Source of the DNA: Lautropia sp.
Lineage (GTDB): Bacteria; Pseudomonadota; Gammaproteobacteria; Burkholderiales; Burkholderiaceae_E
Direction: 5' to 3'
Length of the DNA: 41,499 nucleotides
Assembly (NCBI GenBank): GCA_030528325.1
Contig: JAUMZD010000030.1
Location: forward strand, 1-41,499
Positions 27,783-36,225 of this stretch are shown here, one piece after another. The translations under genes and the position numbers were made by a program. Below the pieces are notes generated by a model. It did no database searches and was not told the origin of the DNA. It was given only the letters and a program-made list of their open reading frames with translations. Positions within the stretch are counted from its first letter, which is position 1. Every line of letters starts with the position of its first letter.

Positions 27783-29705
27783 ATGGCCTTGCCCTTTCCT
27801 ATGACTGCTTACAAGAACCTTGAGCGTTTCTGTCTGGCGCTGGCCTGTCTCGGGCTGGCCGGTTGTGCCTCCTTCGGCACGCAGGATGCGGCCACGCGGA
27901 CAACCGACGGTCGGCAGGCGGCCACGGAGCAGGGCACACCACCGGCTGACGGCGAAGGCGCGGCAGGGGGTGAGTCGTCCTCGAAGAACGAACGGGACAG
28001 GTCGCTGTCGGCACTGCTGGGCACCCAAACGAACTACCGTTTCGTCATCGATGCGCCGTTCGAGTTCCGTGAGGATATCGAGCGATCCACGCTGGTCGGG
28101 CGCTGGCAGCGTCGCAAGGATTACGACGAGATCCAGTTCGAGGGGCTGGTGGGCAAGCTGCGTGACGAGGTGCTGGCCATTGCCCGGGACAAGGGCTATT
28201 TCACCCCTGACATCGACGTGACATCCGAGCCTCCCGTGCAGGTCAGCGTGAGCGTCAGGCGCGGGGTGCGCACGCACGTCGATGGGCTCGATTTCCAGAT
28301 CGAGGGGCCGGGGGCTGGCAAGCGGGAGCTTGTCGGTGTCCGGCAGACGCTGGGCCTGTCCCGCCGCGACGTTTTCCTGCCCGGCGACTGGCAGAAGGGC
28401 AAGCGTGCCGTGGTGGAGGCGATGCAGCGCCAGGGCTATCTGCGCGCCAGGGTCAAGCACAGCCGGGTCCAGGTCGATGCGGCCAAGGGGCGCGCCCATC
28501 TGGTGCTGGTGATCGACACCGGGCCACGCATCGCCTTCGGCCCGTTGCACATCCAGGGGCTGGAGCGCTATCCGGCGCAGATCATCGAGGACATGAGAAC
28601 CTTCCGCGAGGGCGATCCCTTCACCGAAGAGGCATTGCTGCTCTTCCAGTCACGTCTGCGAGCGGCGGGCTACTTCAATTCGGTGAGCGCGCTGCCCGAT
28701 CTGCTGGCCCTTTCCGAAAACCCTGATGCCACGGCGGTGCCGATCCAGCTCGTGCTGGAAGAGATGCAGCGGCGTCGTGTGGTCTATGGGGTGGGTTACA
28801 GCACGGATGATGGTGCCAGAGGGCAGATCGGCTTCCAGGATCGCAACCTTTATGGCCTGCAGATGGAGGCATCGCTGATGCTCTCGACCCGTCGTCAGCG
28901 GGCCTTCACCAATTTCCGGACGCCCTTCGATGCCAACAACCGCTATTACGGTTTCGGCTATCGTCTGGAACGTGAGGATGAAAACGACATCATCAATCTG
29001 ACCAGCAACCTCTATGCCGGTTATGGTCAGCGGATGCGTGACATCGAGTCCTTCACCTCCCTGCAGCTTCAGCAGGAGCAGGAGCGCTTCCGCCCGACCG
29101 GCCAGCGCGAGGGACTGAAGGCGCTGGTGCTGGGCAAGGCGTGGACGCTGCAGCGCTTCGACTCGTTGCTGAACCCGACCCGGGGCTATGGGCTCAAATT
29201 CGAGATATCCGGTGCCAGCCGCCGGCTATACAGTGACCGCACCTTTACCCGACTTTATACCAGCATGACGCGGCTCCAGCCCCTGCCGAAAGACTCGGCC
29301 TTCCGCAAGGGCACGCTGATCGGACGGCTGGAGCTGGGTGCGGTCAATGCGGGTGGCCCGGAGAACATCCCCAGCGAAAACCTGTTCCGAACCGGCGGCG
29401 CTTCGTCGATTCGCGGCTACAAATACCGGTCGCTGGGTCTGGATGCCGGCAGCAAGATCGTGGGTGAGCGTTTTCTGTTCGTCAGCTCCCTCGAGTACCT
29501 GCACCGGTTGACCGGGGTCGTATCGCTGGCGGCCTTCTACGACTACGGCAATGTGGCCAATGCCTGGAAGAGCATGCGTCCGGTATCCGGCTACGGCCTG
29601 GGCGTTCAGGCCAGCACCCCGGTCGGTCCCGTGCGCCTCGACGTGGCCTATGGTCAGGCCGTCCACCGCTATCGCCTGCATTTCTCCATCGGGTACACCT
29701 TCTGA
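27783..29705 (+). CDS. tamA: TamA-type Omp85 outer-membrane assembly protein with lipobox
   Basis: A 640-residue Omp85-superfamily protein, the outer-membrane half of the translocation and assembly module that works with TamB in outer-membrane assembly or phospholipid transport. The N-terminus has a hydrophobic segment ending GLAGC (Cys28), a good lipobox, so it may be lipidated. A Gly/Ser linker follows, then POTRA domains (about 95-340, with GYFTPDIDV and GYLRARVKHSRVQVD repeats), then the 16-strand barrel. RVVYGVGYSTDDGARGQIGFQDRNLYG marks barrel entry and SSIRGYKYRSLG the loop-6 (V/I)RGY motif; it ends in an aromatic C-terminal residue (GYTF). The start at 27783 has GGGAG upstream; ATG at 27801 is an alternative. 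tamB begins 2 bases after the stop. Confidence 0.92.
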   Translation: MALPFPMTAYKNLERFCLALACLGLAGCASFGTQDAATRTTDGRQAATEQGTPPADGEGAAGGESSSKNERDRSLSALLGTQTNYRFVIDAPFEFREDIERSTLVGRWQRRKDYDEIQFEGLVGKLRDEVLAIARDKGYFTPDIDVTSEPPVQVSVSVRRGVRTHVDGLDFQIEGPGAGKRELVGVRQTLGLSRRDVFLPGDWQKGKRAVVEAMQRQGYLRARVKHSRVQVDAAKGRAHLVLVIDTGPRIAFGPLHIQGLERYPAQIIEDMRTFREGDPFTEEALLLFQSRLRAAGYFNSVSALPDLLALSENPDATAVPIQLVLEEMQRRRVVYGVGYSTDDGARGQIGFQDRNLYGLQMEASLMLSTRRQRAFTNFRTPFDANNRYYGFGYRLEREDENDIINLTSNLYAGYGQRMRDIESFTSLQLQQEQERFRPTGQREGLKALVLGKAWTLQRFDSLLNPTRGYGLKFEISGASRRLYSDRTFTRLYTSMTRLQPLPKDSAFRKGTLIGRLELGAVNAGGPENIPSENLFRTGGASSIRGYKYRSLGLDAGSKIVGERFLFVSSLEYLHRLTGVVSLAAFYDYGNVANAWKSMRPVSGYGLGVQASTPVGPVRLDVAYGQAVHRYRLHFSIGYTF

Positions 29706-29707
29706 TC

Positions 29708-32700
29708 ATGGTTTCTTCCGCTGTACAACCGCCTGTGGCAACCGGATCCGTGACCGGGGAAAACGCTGCCCCGACCCCCATGGCCCAGCCCGACTCTCCA
29801 CCGGCTGGCTCGGGTGGGGTGCCGCCCGGGCCCACCCCGATGTGGCGCCGCCTGTTGCGCTGGCTCATTCGCGGCTTCCTGGTGCTGGTCATCGTGCTGG
29901 GCGGGGCCCTCATCTGGCTGGGCAGTGAAAGCGGTCTGAACTTCGCGCTCTCACAGGCCCAGCAGGCCCTGGTGCGTGTCAATCAGGCATTGGCCGTCGA
30001 GCAGCTGGAAGGCAATCTGTGGCAAGGCATCCGGATCGGCCGTTTCGAGTGGCGGGGCGCCGACATGATGGCCAAGGGGGAAAAACTCTCCCTGCGCCTG
30101 TCACTGAGGGCCCTGCTGGAGGGGCGGGTGCTGATTCGAAAGCTCGGGGCCGACACGCTCGTGGTGCAGCTGCCGCCGGGAGAAAAGAATCCGCCCCCCC
30201 GGCGAGATGCACCGATGCCCGGCGACATCGGCCTGCCACTGTCCATCGATGTCCGTTCACTGACGATCCGGCGTTTCGAGCTGTGGCCGGCCGCTGACGA
30301 AGCGGCTGACACGGCAGGAACCGACCTGATCACCCCCACGCTGGCGCTCGATGACATCAAGGCGCGACTGCGCTATGAGCTGGGCCAATACGACATCGAA
30401 TCGCTGACGCTGACGAGCCCCTGGGGGCGTGTGGAGAGCGCTTCCCTGCAAATGGATGCTGCCCCACCTCACCGGCTGAAGACCGCCATTCATGCAGACG
30501 GCACTCACCAGCAATGGCCCTATGCGCTGCAGCTGGTGGGCACGGGCAGCCTGAAGGAGCTGGCATTGACCCTGAACGGCCAGCTGGCCGAAGGGCAGGC
30601 CGATGTGCGTGCCGTGCTGAAACCGCTCGACCGGATGCCGTTGCACAGCCTTCATGCCCGCATCGCCGATGCCGACCTGCGTCGCTTCGCGGCGGCCGGC
30701 CAGCTGCCGGAGACGGGGCTGGATCTGGATCTGGACATCGAGCCAGAAGCCGGACGCACGAACCACTGGCAGGGACAGATCCGGCTGGCCAACCGTCTGC
30801 CTGGGCCACTGGCCGAACAGCGCTTGCCGCTTCGCCTGTTGCGTACGGGGCTGGCCTTCAACGTGCCCAGTCCCGAGTTGTGGCCCGATTTCTTCATCCG
30901 TCTGCAGAACCTGTCGCTGAACCTGCCTGCGAGCCAGCTGGCGCTCAGCGACGCCACGCCGGGCAAGACCGTGCCTCGGGCCGATGCCCGGATCACGGGC
31001 TTTCTCGAAGCCTGGCCTGGCAGGCCGATGCAGTTGCCGGGTGCGTCCCTGCCGACGCTGAAAGGGGATCTTAAAGTGAACGGGCTGGATCTGGCGCCAC
31101 TGGTCGCTTCGCTGCCTGCCACCGCGCTGGCCGGTCAGATCCAGGTCGATGCCCAGCAGTTCATGGTCAATCTGGTGCAGACAGCTGCCCAGATGAAAGC
31201 CCTGCTGCCCGCCCATCTGCATGGACTGGCCGATGAGGCGCAGGTACGCCTGACCGGTACGCTGGATGACGAGTGGCTGAGGCTTCGCGAGATCCGGGCC
31301 CATCTGGGAGAAAGCCGCTTCACTGGCGGGGGGCAGGTGAGCGTCAAGCCGCCACACGATCTGCGCGTGGGCGGCGGCTTGCGAAATGTCGAGCTGGCGC
31401 GCTGGTTGCCGGCGGACATCGGGATCGACCCGGCCTGGCGGCAAGGCAGCATCGGGGCCGACTGGCTGGTCAGCGGCCTTCTGATGGCGCCGGATGGACA
31501 TCAGTTGCAGCTGCGGCTGGACACGATCGACAGCGTGGTCGCAGGACAGCCGCTCGAGGCCAGTCTGCGCCTGTCGCCCGTGCTGAAACCCGATTGGCAG
31601 CCAGTGGCGCTCAAGGATGTGACGCTGCGACTGGCCCATGGGCAGGCCAACCAGATTCAGGCCCGGGGAGCCCTGGGTCGTTCCCAGGATCGACTGATGA
31701 TCGATGTCCAGCTGAACCGTCTGGCTGCCCTCGACCAGCGAGTGGCAGGTCGGGTGTCATTGCAGGGCGAGTTGCAGGGCCGGTTGGACGACCTGATGGC
31801 CAATGCCCGAATGCAGGCAGCCGGCTTTGGGCTGCAGCTGCCCGACGCCGAAGGCCAGCCGCAGAAGGTCGCGGCCTTCAAGGCGCTGAAGCTCGACCTG
31901 CAGGCACCGCTCAACCTGCTCAGACCCAACCGCCAGGAACAGTCGGTCATGCTGATGCTGGGCGTGCAGCAGATCGAGGCAGCGGGTCAGCAGATCGACG
32001 GGCTCAGCCTGAACCTGCAGGGCCGGCCCAGCGAGCACAGGCTCGCTCTGGTGCTCGAGCAGGGCAGGGACCGTGTGCAGCTCGATGCCATCGGCGCCAT
32101 CCGCGAGCCGGCCAGCGGGCCGCAGTGGCAGGGCGAGCTCGACCTGTTCGACCTCAGTGGTCGCCTGTCCGTCCGTCTCAATGACCCGGCGCCGTTGACA
32201 GTGGATGCCAGTCGTCTTGACCTGGGCGCGCTGGACATGAACGTCCTGGGTGGCAAGCTGCGGCTCGATCGGCTGAAACTCGACTGGAGCGGGCCGTTGC
32301 AGTTCGATACTGAAGGCTCCCTGGACGGGCTGGTGGCCGTGCAGCTGCGAGAGCTGCTCGAAACGGACACCGCCCGTAATCTCGATCTGCTGCGGGATCT
32401 GCGCGCCGACGCGGTCTGGAAACTGAAAGGCCAGGGTGCCGACAACCTGAACGGAGAGTTCAGGATGGGCATTCGTGAGGAAGTGAGCGGTCACAAACAG
32501 GCGAGATTGGGCTTGCGTCAGGGCAACGGGGCCGTCATCCGCTTCAAGGGCCGCCAGCTGGATGGCAAGCTGCGGCTGGATTTTCCTAGCATCTCGCTGG
32601 CCAACATGTTCCTGGGCTCCGACCTGTCCGTGGATGGTCGCCTGACCGCCGATGGCAGCGTCACCGGCACGCTGGATCAGCCGAAGGTCGATCTGACGCT

Positions 32701-33997
32701 GTCCGGTGAGGCGCTGACCGTCCTGCAACGATCGGCCGGCATGCGCCTGTCGGGTGGCGTGCTCGATGCCCGCGTCAATGACGACGGTCTGATCCTGAAG
32801 ACGCTGCGCTTCCAGTCCGGCGAGGGCAGCCTGAGCCTGAAGGGGGCTGCCCGGCTGGTCGAGCGTCCCGGCATGAAGAAGGGTGCCTCCGTGGATGAGC
32901 TGGAGGTAGCCGCCCGCAAGAAGCCGGGCGCTGCCACACAGCCCTCGGTGCTGCCGATGGATGGGCGCTTCGATGTCGTGCTCGATCGCTTCCGCATTCC
33001 GGTGGGGCCTGGCCAGCGTGTCACGGTCTCGGGCCAGACCCAGCTGACCAGTTCGGCCAGGGGCCTCGTGCTGGGCGGGGGGCTGAAGGTCGATGAGGGG
33101 CTGATCGAGATCCAGGGCTCGGCTGCGCCCAGCCTCCCCCCGGACATCCAGATTTCGGGTGTGACGGTAGCGAAGGACGCACAGGCCGGGGAGAACGATA
33201 CGGAAGAGACCCTGAGGATCGCCTCCAATCTGGGCGTGGACCTGGGTGAGCAGTTGCGTGTGACAGGGCTCGGGGTGAACGCCCGCCTCGGGGGGCAGCT
33301 GACACTGGTCGGCTTTCTGCCCGGTGAGCCGAAACTGACCGGTGCCGTGCAGGTGCTCGACGGCAGCTATGAAGCCTACGGCCAGAACCTGAAGATCACG
33401 AAGGGTTTCGTCCGTTTCAACGGCCCGATCGAGAATCCGTCGCTGGACATCGAGGCCAAGCGCCCGTTCCTGCCCGTGGAAGTGGGTATCTCGGTGACAG
33501 GTCAGGTGGCGGCGCCCCAGGTCACGCTTATCTCGAAGCCCTCCATGCCGGAGACGACGAAGCTGTCGTGGCTGGTGCTCGGCGTGCCCCCCGAGCAGGC
33601 GGGCGGTGCGGCCCAGATGCTGGCGCTGCAGCAGGCAGGCACGGTGTTGCTGGGCGATGATGGTGCCCACTCCCCGTCCATTGCCGAGCGTCTGGGGCTG
33701 GACGTGCTGAACTACGGCTATGCCTCCGACACCGGGGTGGAGCAGGGCCTGCAGGAAACGCTGGCGCCGAAGGGGCTGCTGGGCAGCTCATCGGGCCAGG
33801 ACGACAACGCCGAGACGGGCGTGGTCTCGCTGGGCAAGCGCATCAACGACCGGCTGTTCGTGTCCTACGAAAAAGGGGTCAAAGGTGTCTGGAGCCTGTT
33901 GCGCATCCAGTACACGCTGGGAAGGGGCTTCGTCCTGCGGGCGCAGACTGGCAGTGACAACTCGGTCGACGTGCTCCGTTCGATAAGCTTCGACTGA
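29708..33997 (+). CDS. tamB: TamB-type translocation/assembly module inner-membrane protein
   Basis: A 1429-residue AsmA-like/TamB protein. A single N-terminal membrane anchor (about 52-71, after a Pro-rich 45-residue cytoplasmic tail) is followed by a very long repetitive beta-strand region that should form the hydrophobic groove across the periplasm. The C-terminal DUF490/TamB domain is clear: GQLTLVGFLPGEPKLTGAVQVLDGSYEAYGQNL, FVRFNGPIENPSLDIEA, PSMPETTKLSWLVLGVPPEQ and the final FVSYEKGV, RIQYTLGRGF strands. It lies 2 bp after tamA, so the two are co-transcribed and probably translationally coupled. Large antisense open frames across it are GC-bias shadows. Confidence 0.95.
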   Translation: MVSSAVQPPVATGSVTGENAAPTPMAQPDSPPAGSGGVPPGPTPMWRRLLRWLIRGFLVLVIVLGGALIWLGSESGLNFALSQAQQALVRVNQALAVEQLEGNLWQGIRIGRFEWRGADMMAKGEKLSLRLSLRALLEGRVLIRKLGADTLVVQLPPGEKNPPPRRDAPMPGDIGLPLSIDVRSLTIRRFELWPAADEAADTAGTDLITPTLALDDIKARLRYELGQYDIESLTLTSPWGRVESASLQMDAAPPHRLKTAIHADGTHQQWPYALQLVGTGSLKELALTLNGQLAEGQADVRAVLKPLDRMPLHSLHARIADADLRRFAAAGQLPETGLDLDLDIEPEAGRTNHWQGQIRLANRLPGPLAEQRLPLRLLRTGLAFNVPSPELWPDFFIRLQNLSLNLPASQLALSDATPGKTVPRADARITGFLEAWPGRPMQLPGASLPTLKGDLKVNGLDLAPLVASLPATALAGQIQVDAQQFMVNLVQTAAQMKALLPAHLHGLADEAQVRLTGTLDDEWLRLREIRAHLGESRFTGGGQVSVKPPHDLRVGGGLRNVELARWLPADIGIDPAWRQGSIGADWLVSGLLMAPDGHQLQLRLDTIDSVVAGQPLEASLRLSPVLKPDWQPVALKDVTLRLAHGQANQIQARGALGRSQDRLMIDVQLNRLAALDQRVAGRVSLQGELQGRLDDLMANARMQAAGFGLQLPDAEGQPQKVAAFKALKLDLQAPLNLLRPNRQEQSVMLMLGVQQIEAAGQQIDGLSLNLQGRPSEHRLALVLEQGRDRVQLDAIGAIREPASGPQWQGELDLFDLSGRLSVRLNDPAPLTVDASRLDLGALDMNVLGGKLRLDRLKLDWSGPLQFDTEGSLDGLVAVQLRELLETDTARNLDLLRDLRADAVWKLKGQGADNLNGEFRMGIREEVSGHKQARLGLRQGNGAVIRFKGRQLDGKLRLDFPSISLANMFLGSDLSVDGRLTADGSVTGTLDQPKVDLTLSGEALTVLQRSAGMRLSGGVLDARVNDDGLILKTLRFQSGEGSLSLKGAARLVERPGMKKGASVDELEVAARKKPGAATQPSVLPMDGRFDVVLDRFRIPVGPGQRVTVSGQTQLTSSARGLVLGGGLKVDEGLIEIQGSAAPSLPPDIQISGVTVAKDAQAGENDTEETLRIASNLGVDLGEQLRVTGLGVNARLGGQLTLVGFLPGEPKLTGAVQVLDGSYEAYGQNLKITKGFVRFNGPIENPSLDIEAKRPFLPVEVGISVTGQVAAPQVTLISKPSMPETTKLSWLVLGVPPEQAGGAAQMLALQQAGTVLLGDDGAHSPSIAERLGLDVLNYGYASDTGVEQGLQETLAPKGLLGSSSGQDDNAETGVVSLGKRINDRLFVSYEKGVKGVWSLLRIQYTLGRGFVLRAQTGSDNSVDVLRSISFD

Positions 33998-34061
33998 AAG
34001 GAAGGGCAGGGGAGGGGGGAGCCAACGGCCGCCCCTGTCGAGTGCTTGTCCCACGCTGACA

Positions 34062-34087
34062 GGTGATGGGTGATGGGTGATGGGGGG
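34062..34087 (+). repeat. Short tandem repeat (GTGATGG)
   Basis: GGTGATGGGTGATGGGTGATG is three copies of a 7-bp unit, running into a G7 tract, in the 183-bp gap between tamB and fpr. It could vary in length by slippage, but no promoter or start codon is clearly positioned to be affected. Confidence 0.6.
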
Positions 34088-34180
34088 GCGCGCGGCGCGA
34101 TTGACCCTGAGGCTGGCACGCCTACCCGGCATGGGTTCATAATCCAACGTTTGTGATCCACGGGAGCAACCGTTCAAGCC

Positions 34181-34963
34181 ATGGGCGTATACATCGAGGC
34201 CAAGGTACTGACCGTCCACCACTGGACGGATCGTCTTTTCAGTTTCACCACCACGCGTGACATGGCGTTGCGCTTCAAGAACGGTCACTTCACGATGATC
34301 GGTCTGCCGCCCGAAGAAGAAGGCCGGCGCCCGATCATGCGGGCCTACAGCATCGCCAGCGCCAACTACGAAGAGCATCTGGAGTTCCTCAGCATCAAGG
34401 TGCCGGATGGCCCGCTCACCTCGAAGCTGCAGCACATCAAGCCCGGAGACACGATCTATGTCGGCCGCAAGCCCACCGGCACGCTGGTGCTGGATTACCT
34501 GCTGCCAGGCAAGCGTCTGTGGCTGCTGTCCACCGGCACCGGCCTGGCCCCCTTCCTGAGCGTGGCCCGTGACCCGGAAACCTACGAGCGCTACGACCAG
34601 GTCATCGTCGTGCACGGCGTGCGTGAAGTGGCCGAGCTGGCCTACTATGATCTGTTCACGAAGGATCTCTTCGAGCACGAATACCTGGGCGAGATCGTGC
34701 GCGACAAGCTGCATTACTACCCCACCGTCACCCGCGAGCCCTTCCGCAACCAGGGCCGGATCACCACGCTGATCGACAACGGCAAGCTGAACGCCGACCT
34801 GGGCATGCCGGCCTTCAACCGCGAGGAAGACCGCATCATGATCTGCGGCAGCCCCGACATGCTGCGTGACCTGAAAGCCATGTTCGAGCAGCGAGGCTTC
34901 ATCGAGGGCAACACCTCGACCCCGGGTGACTTCGTGATCGAACGGGCCTTTGCGGAGCAGTGA
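34181..34963 (+). CDS. fpr: Ferredoxin--NADP(+) reductase
   Basis: A 260-residue FAD-dependent ferredoxin/flavodoxin-NADP+ reductase (EC 1.18.1.2) of the bacterial Fpr type. The FAD site RAYSIAS is at 54-60, the NADP-binding STGTGLAPFLS at 117-127, and the ICGSPDML pyrophosphate-contact segment is near residue 223. The C-terminal FVIERAFAEQ matches the VE.AF..-type ends of proteobacterial enzymes. It works in redox balance and oxidative stress, and in supplying reduced ferredoxin or flavodoxin. It stands alone downstream of tamB and is followed by a good terminator. Confidence 0.95.
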   Translation: MGVYIEAKVLTVHHWTDRLFSFTTTRDMALRFKNGHFTMIGLPPEEEGRRPIMRAYSIASANYEEHLEFLSIKVPDGPLTSKLQHIKPGDTIYVGRKPTGTLVLDYLLPGKRLWLLSTGTGLAPFLSVARDPETYERYDQVIVVHGVREVAELAYYDLFTKDLFEHEYLGEIVRDKLHYYPTVTREPFRNQGRITTLIDNGKLNADLGMPAFNREEDRIMICGSPDMLRDLKAMFEQRGFIEGNTSTPGDFVIERAFAEQ

Positions 34964-35000
34964 GCGGGCATCGGCCTGCCGCCATGCCGCCATGTCAGAG

Positions 35001-35024
35001 GGGGCGCCTTCGGGCGCCTTTTTT
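35001..35024 (+). terminator. fpr terminator
   Basis: GGCGCC (35003-35008), UUCG-type tetraloop TTCG, GGCGCC (35013-35018), then T6, about 40 bp after the fpr stop. Confidence 0.88.
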
Positions 35025-35134
35025 CGTGGAGGAAGGTCTTCAGCGCCGCATGGGAGAAGGGCTGCAGCATCTGGATGAGAGCGCCTTGGCGCCCTGGATG
35101 ACTGGCGCTGCCCCTTGCCTCGTCGGCTGAATAC

Positions 35135-35174
35135 TTGCCGCTTGAGAGCAGGTGTAATACGATATTTATTACCC
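35135..35174 (+). promoter_or_regulatory. Toxin-antitoxin promoter with palindromic operator
   Basis: TTGCCG (35135-35140) and TACGAT (35158-35163) are spaced by 17 bp. An inverted repeat GTAATA (35154-35159) / TATTAC (35167-35172) overlaps the -10 region. This is the usual arrangement for autorepression by a ribbon-helix-helix antitoxin, encoded 40 bp downstream. Confidence 0.55.
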
Positions 35175-35213
35175 GTCGGGGCGTATTCATCATGTCAGGG
35201 AGGCGCATCCACC

Positions 35214-35495
35214 ATGACCACGACCGTCAAGCTTTCTCCCGAACTGGAGCAGCAGTTGCGCCAGCGCTGCGCACAGGAAGGGCGCTCGATCAGTGAATTG
35301 ATGCGGGATGCCCTCAGTGCCTATCTGCAACAGGCGCCGGCTGCCACGCCCTCGGCTTTCAGCCTTGGAGAGGATCTGTTCGGGCGGCACTTTGGCCCGG
35401 GCGATCTGTCGACGGCCCGCCGGCGTCATCTGGCCGATGTCTGGGAAGACAAACATCGGGAAAAGAAGCGGCCAGCGCCTGAAAGGGGGATGTGA
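35214..35495 (+). CDS. CopG/ribbon-helix-helix antitoxin
   Basis: A 93-residue antitoxin. Residues 1-45 (TTVKLSPELEQQLRQRCAQEGRSISELMRDAL) form a ribbon-helix-helix DNA-binding domain, expected to dimerise and bind the palindrome upstream. The C-terminal part (LGEDLFGRHFGPGDLSTARRRHLADVWEDKH) is the toxin-binding tail seen in antitoxins that partner PIN toxins. The start at 35214 has GGGAGG about 10 bases upstream. Its stop overlaps the next open frame (TGATG), so toxin and antitoxin are co-expressed. Confidence 0.88.
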   Translation: MTTTVKLSPELEQQLRQRCAQEGRSISELMRDALSAYLQQAPAATPSAFSLGEDLFGRHFGPGDLSTARRRHLADVWEDKHREKKRPAPERGM

Positions 35496-35563
35496 TGAGG
35501 GCTTTCGTTTCAGGGTGTGAGCATCAGAAGGTCTCTGAACCACGTCCCGGAGGTTTCGGTCGC

Positions 35564-35986
35564 GTGCAAGGCCAGGTGCTGGTGGATTCCGGCCCGCTGC
35601 TGGCCCTCTTCGATGGCGCCGATCAGTGGCATCAGACCGTCCGGTCATGGCTGGCTTCAAACCCGGATGTCCGCCTGCTCAGTACCTGGCCTGTCCTGAC
35701 GGAAGTCTGTGCCTTGCTGGCCCGTCGTATCCACAATCAGGCGGCACTGGATTTCCTGTCGTGGGTCGAGCGGGGTGCTGTCCAGTTGGATAGTCCTGCC
35801 GACACCAGCCTGTCGGCCATGCGTCGCATCGCCTTGCGCTTTGCCGGTCTGCCACTGGATCTGGCCGATGCGTCGATCGCCGAAGCAGCGGCACGACTTG
35901 GCATCAACCGCATTCTCAGTATCGACCGTGACTTCGATGTCTATCGCGATGCACGAGGGCGGGCATTGCTCAATGTGTTGCGGTAA
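35564..35986 (+). CDS. PIN-domain (VapC-like) ribonuclease toxin
   Basis: A 140-residue PIN-domain endoribonuclease toxin. The Mg2+-binding acidic residues are Asp8 (VLVDSGPLLALFD), Glu47 (VLTEVCALLARR), Asp99/Asp102 (PLDLADASIAEAA) and Asp121 (LSIDRDFDVYR). VapC-like toxins cleave tRNA or rRNA to arrest growth until neutralised by the antitoxin encoded just upstream. The frame opens at ATG 35495, overlapping the antitoxin stop, but the extra 23 residues do not look like PIN sequence. GTG 35564 has a GGAGG site 10 bases upstream and gives the usual PIN toxin length, so I prefer it. Confidence 0.88.
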   Translation: MQGQVLVDSGPLLALFDGADQWHQTVRSWLASNPDVRLLSTWPVLTEVCALLARRIHNQAALDFLSWVERGAVQLDSPADTSLSAMRRIALRFAGLPLDLADASIAEAAARLGINRILSIDRDFDVYRDARGRALLNVLR

Positions 35987-35988
35987 TT

Positions 35989-36225
35989 TTCCTTGCTTGC
36001 CATGACGGGCAAACCGGCCGAGTCCGATTCTTTCAAGCCACCAACATCGTGGCCCGGATCCTGCTGCCTCTGATGCGCCACGCGAAGCAGGAAAGAGCCC
36101 GTGTCTACGGCCACAGCGTGCAGGGGCTGCTGACGCTGGAACCCGATCCCGAGTTGCAGCGCAAGTACCTGGATCTGATAGACAGCGCATTGCATTCCTC
36201 TGACAGCCCTGCTGCCGACCGATAG
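35989..36225 (+). pseudogene. 3' remnant of an Rpn/DUF4351-like nuclease or transposase gene
   Basis: An open frame after the PIN gene, without its own start for most of its length, encodes TGRVRFFQATNIVARILLPL, then MRHAKQERARVYGHSVQGLL and EPDPELQRKYLDLIDSAL before a stop at 36223. This pattern (a 'LLPLMRH', '.V.GL..LE.DPE....Y.D.ID' series) resembles the C-terminal half of Rpn-type recombination-promoting nuclease/putative transposase proteins as I recall them. The expected N-terminal nuclease core and the rest of the C-terminus are missing. An internal ATG at 36073 could give 50 residues. It overlaps, antisense, the end of the Fic-like gene. Confidence 0.45.

Noticed and set aside
31757..33670. 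A 637-codon open frame antisense to tamB
   Set aside because: Mirror of the tamB reading frame with a Gln/His/Arg-rich product typical of GC-bias artefacts; no motif or ribosome binding site.
34081..34088. G7 tract between tamB and fpr as a phase-variation site
   Set aside because: It is short, beside a simple 7-bp tandem repeat, and fpr is a housekeeping gene; no promoter geometry supports switching.
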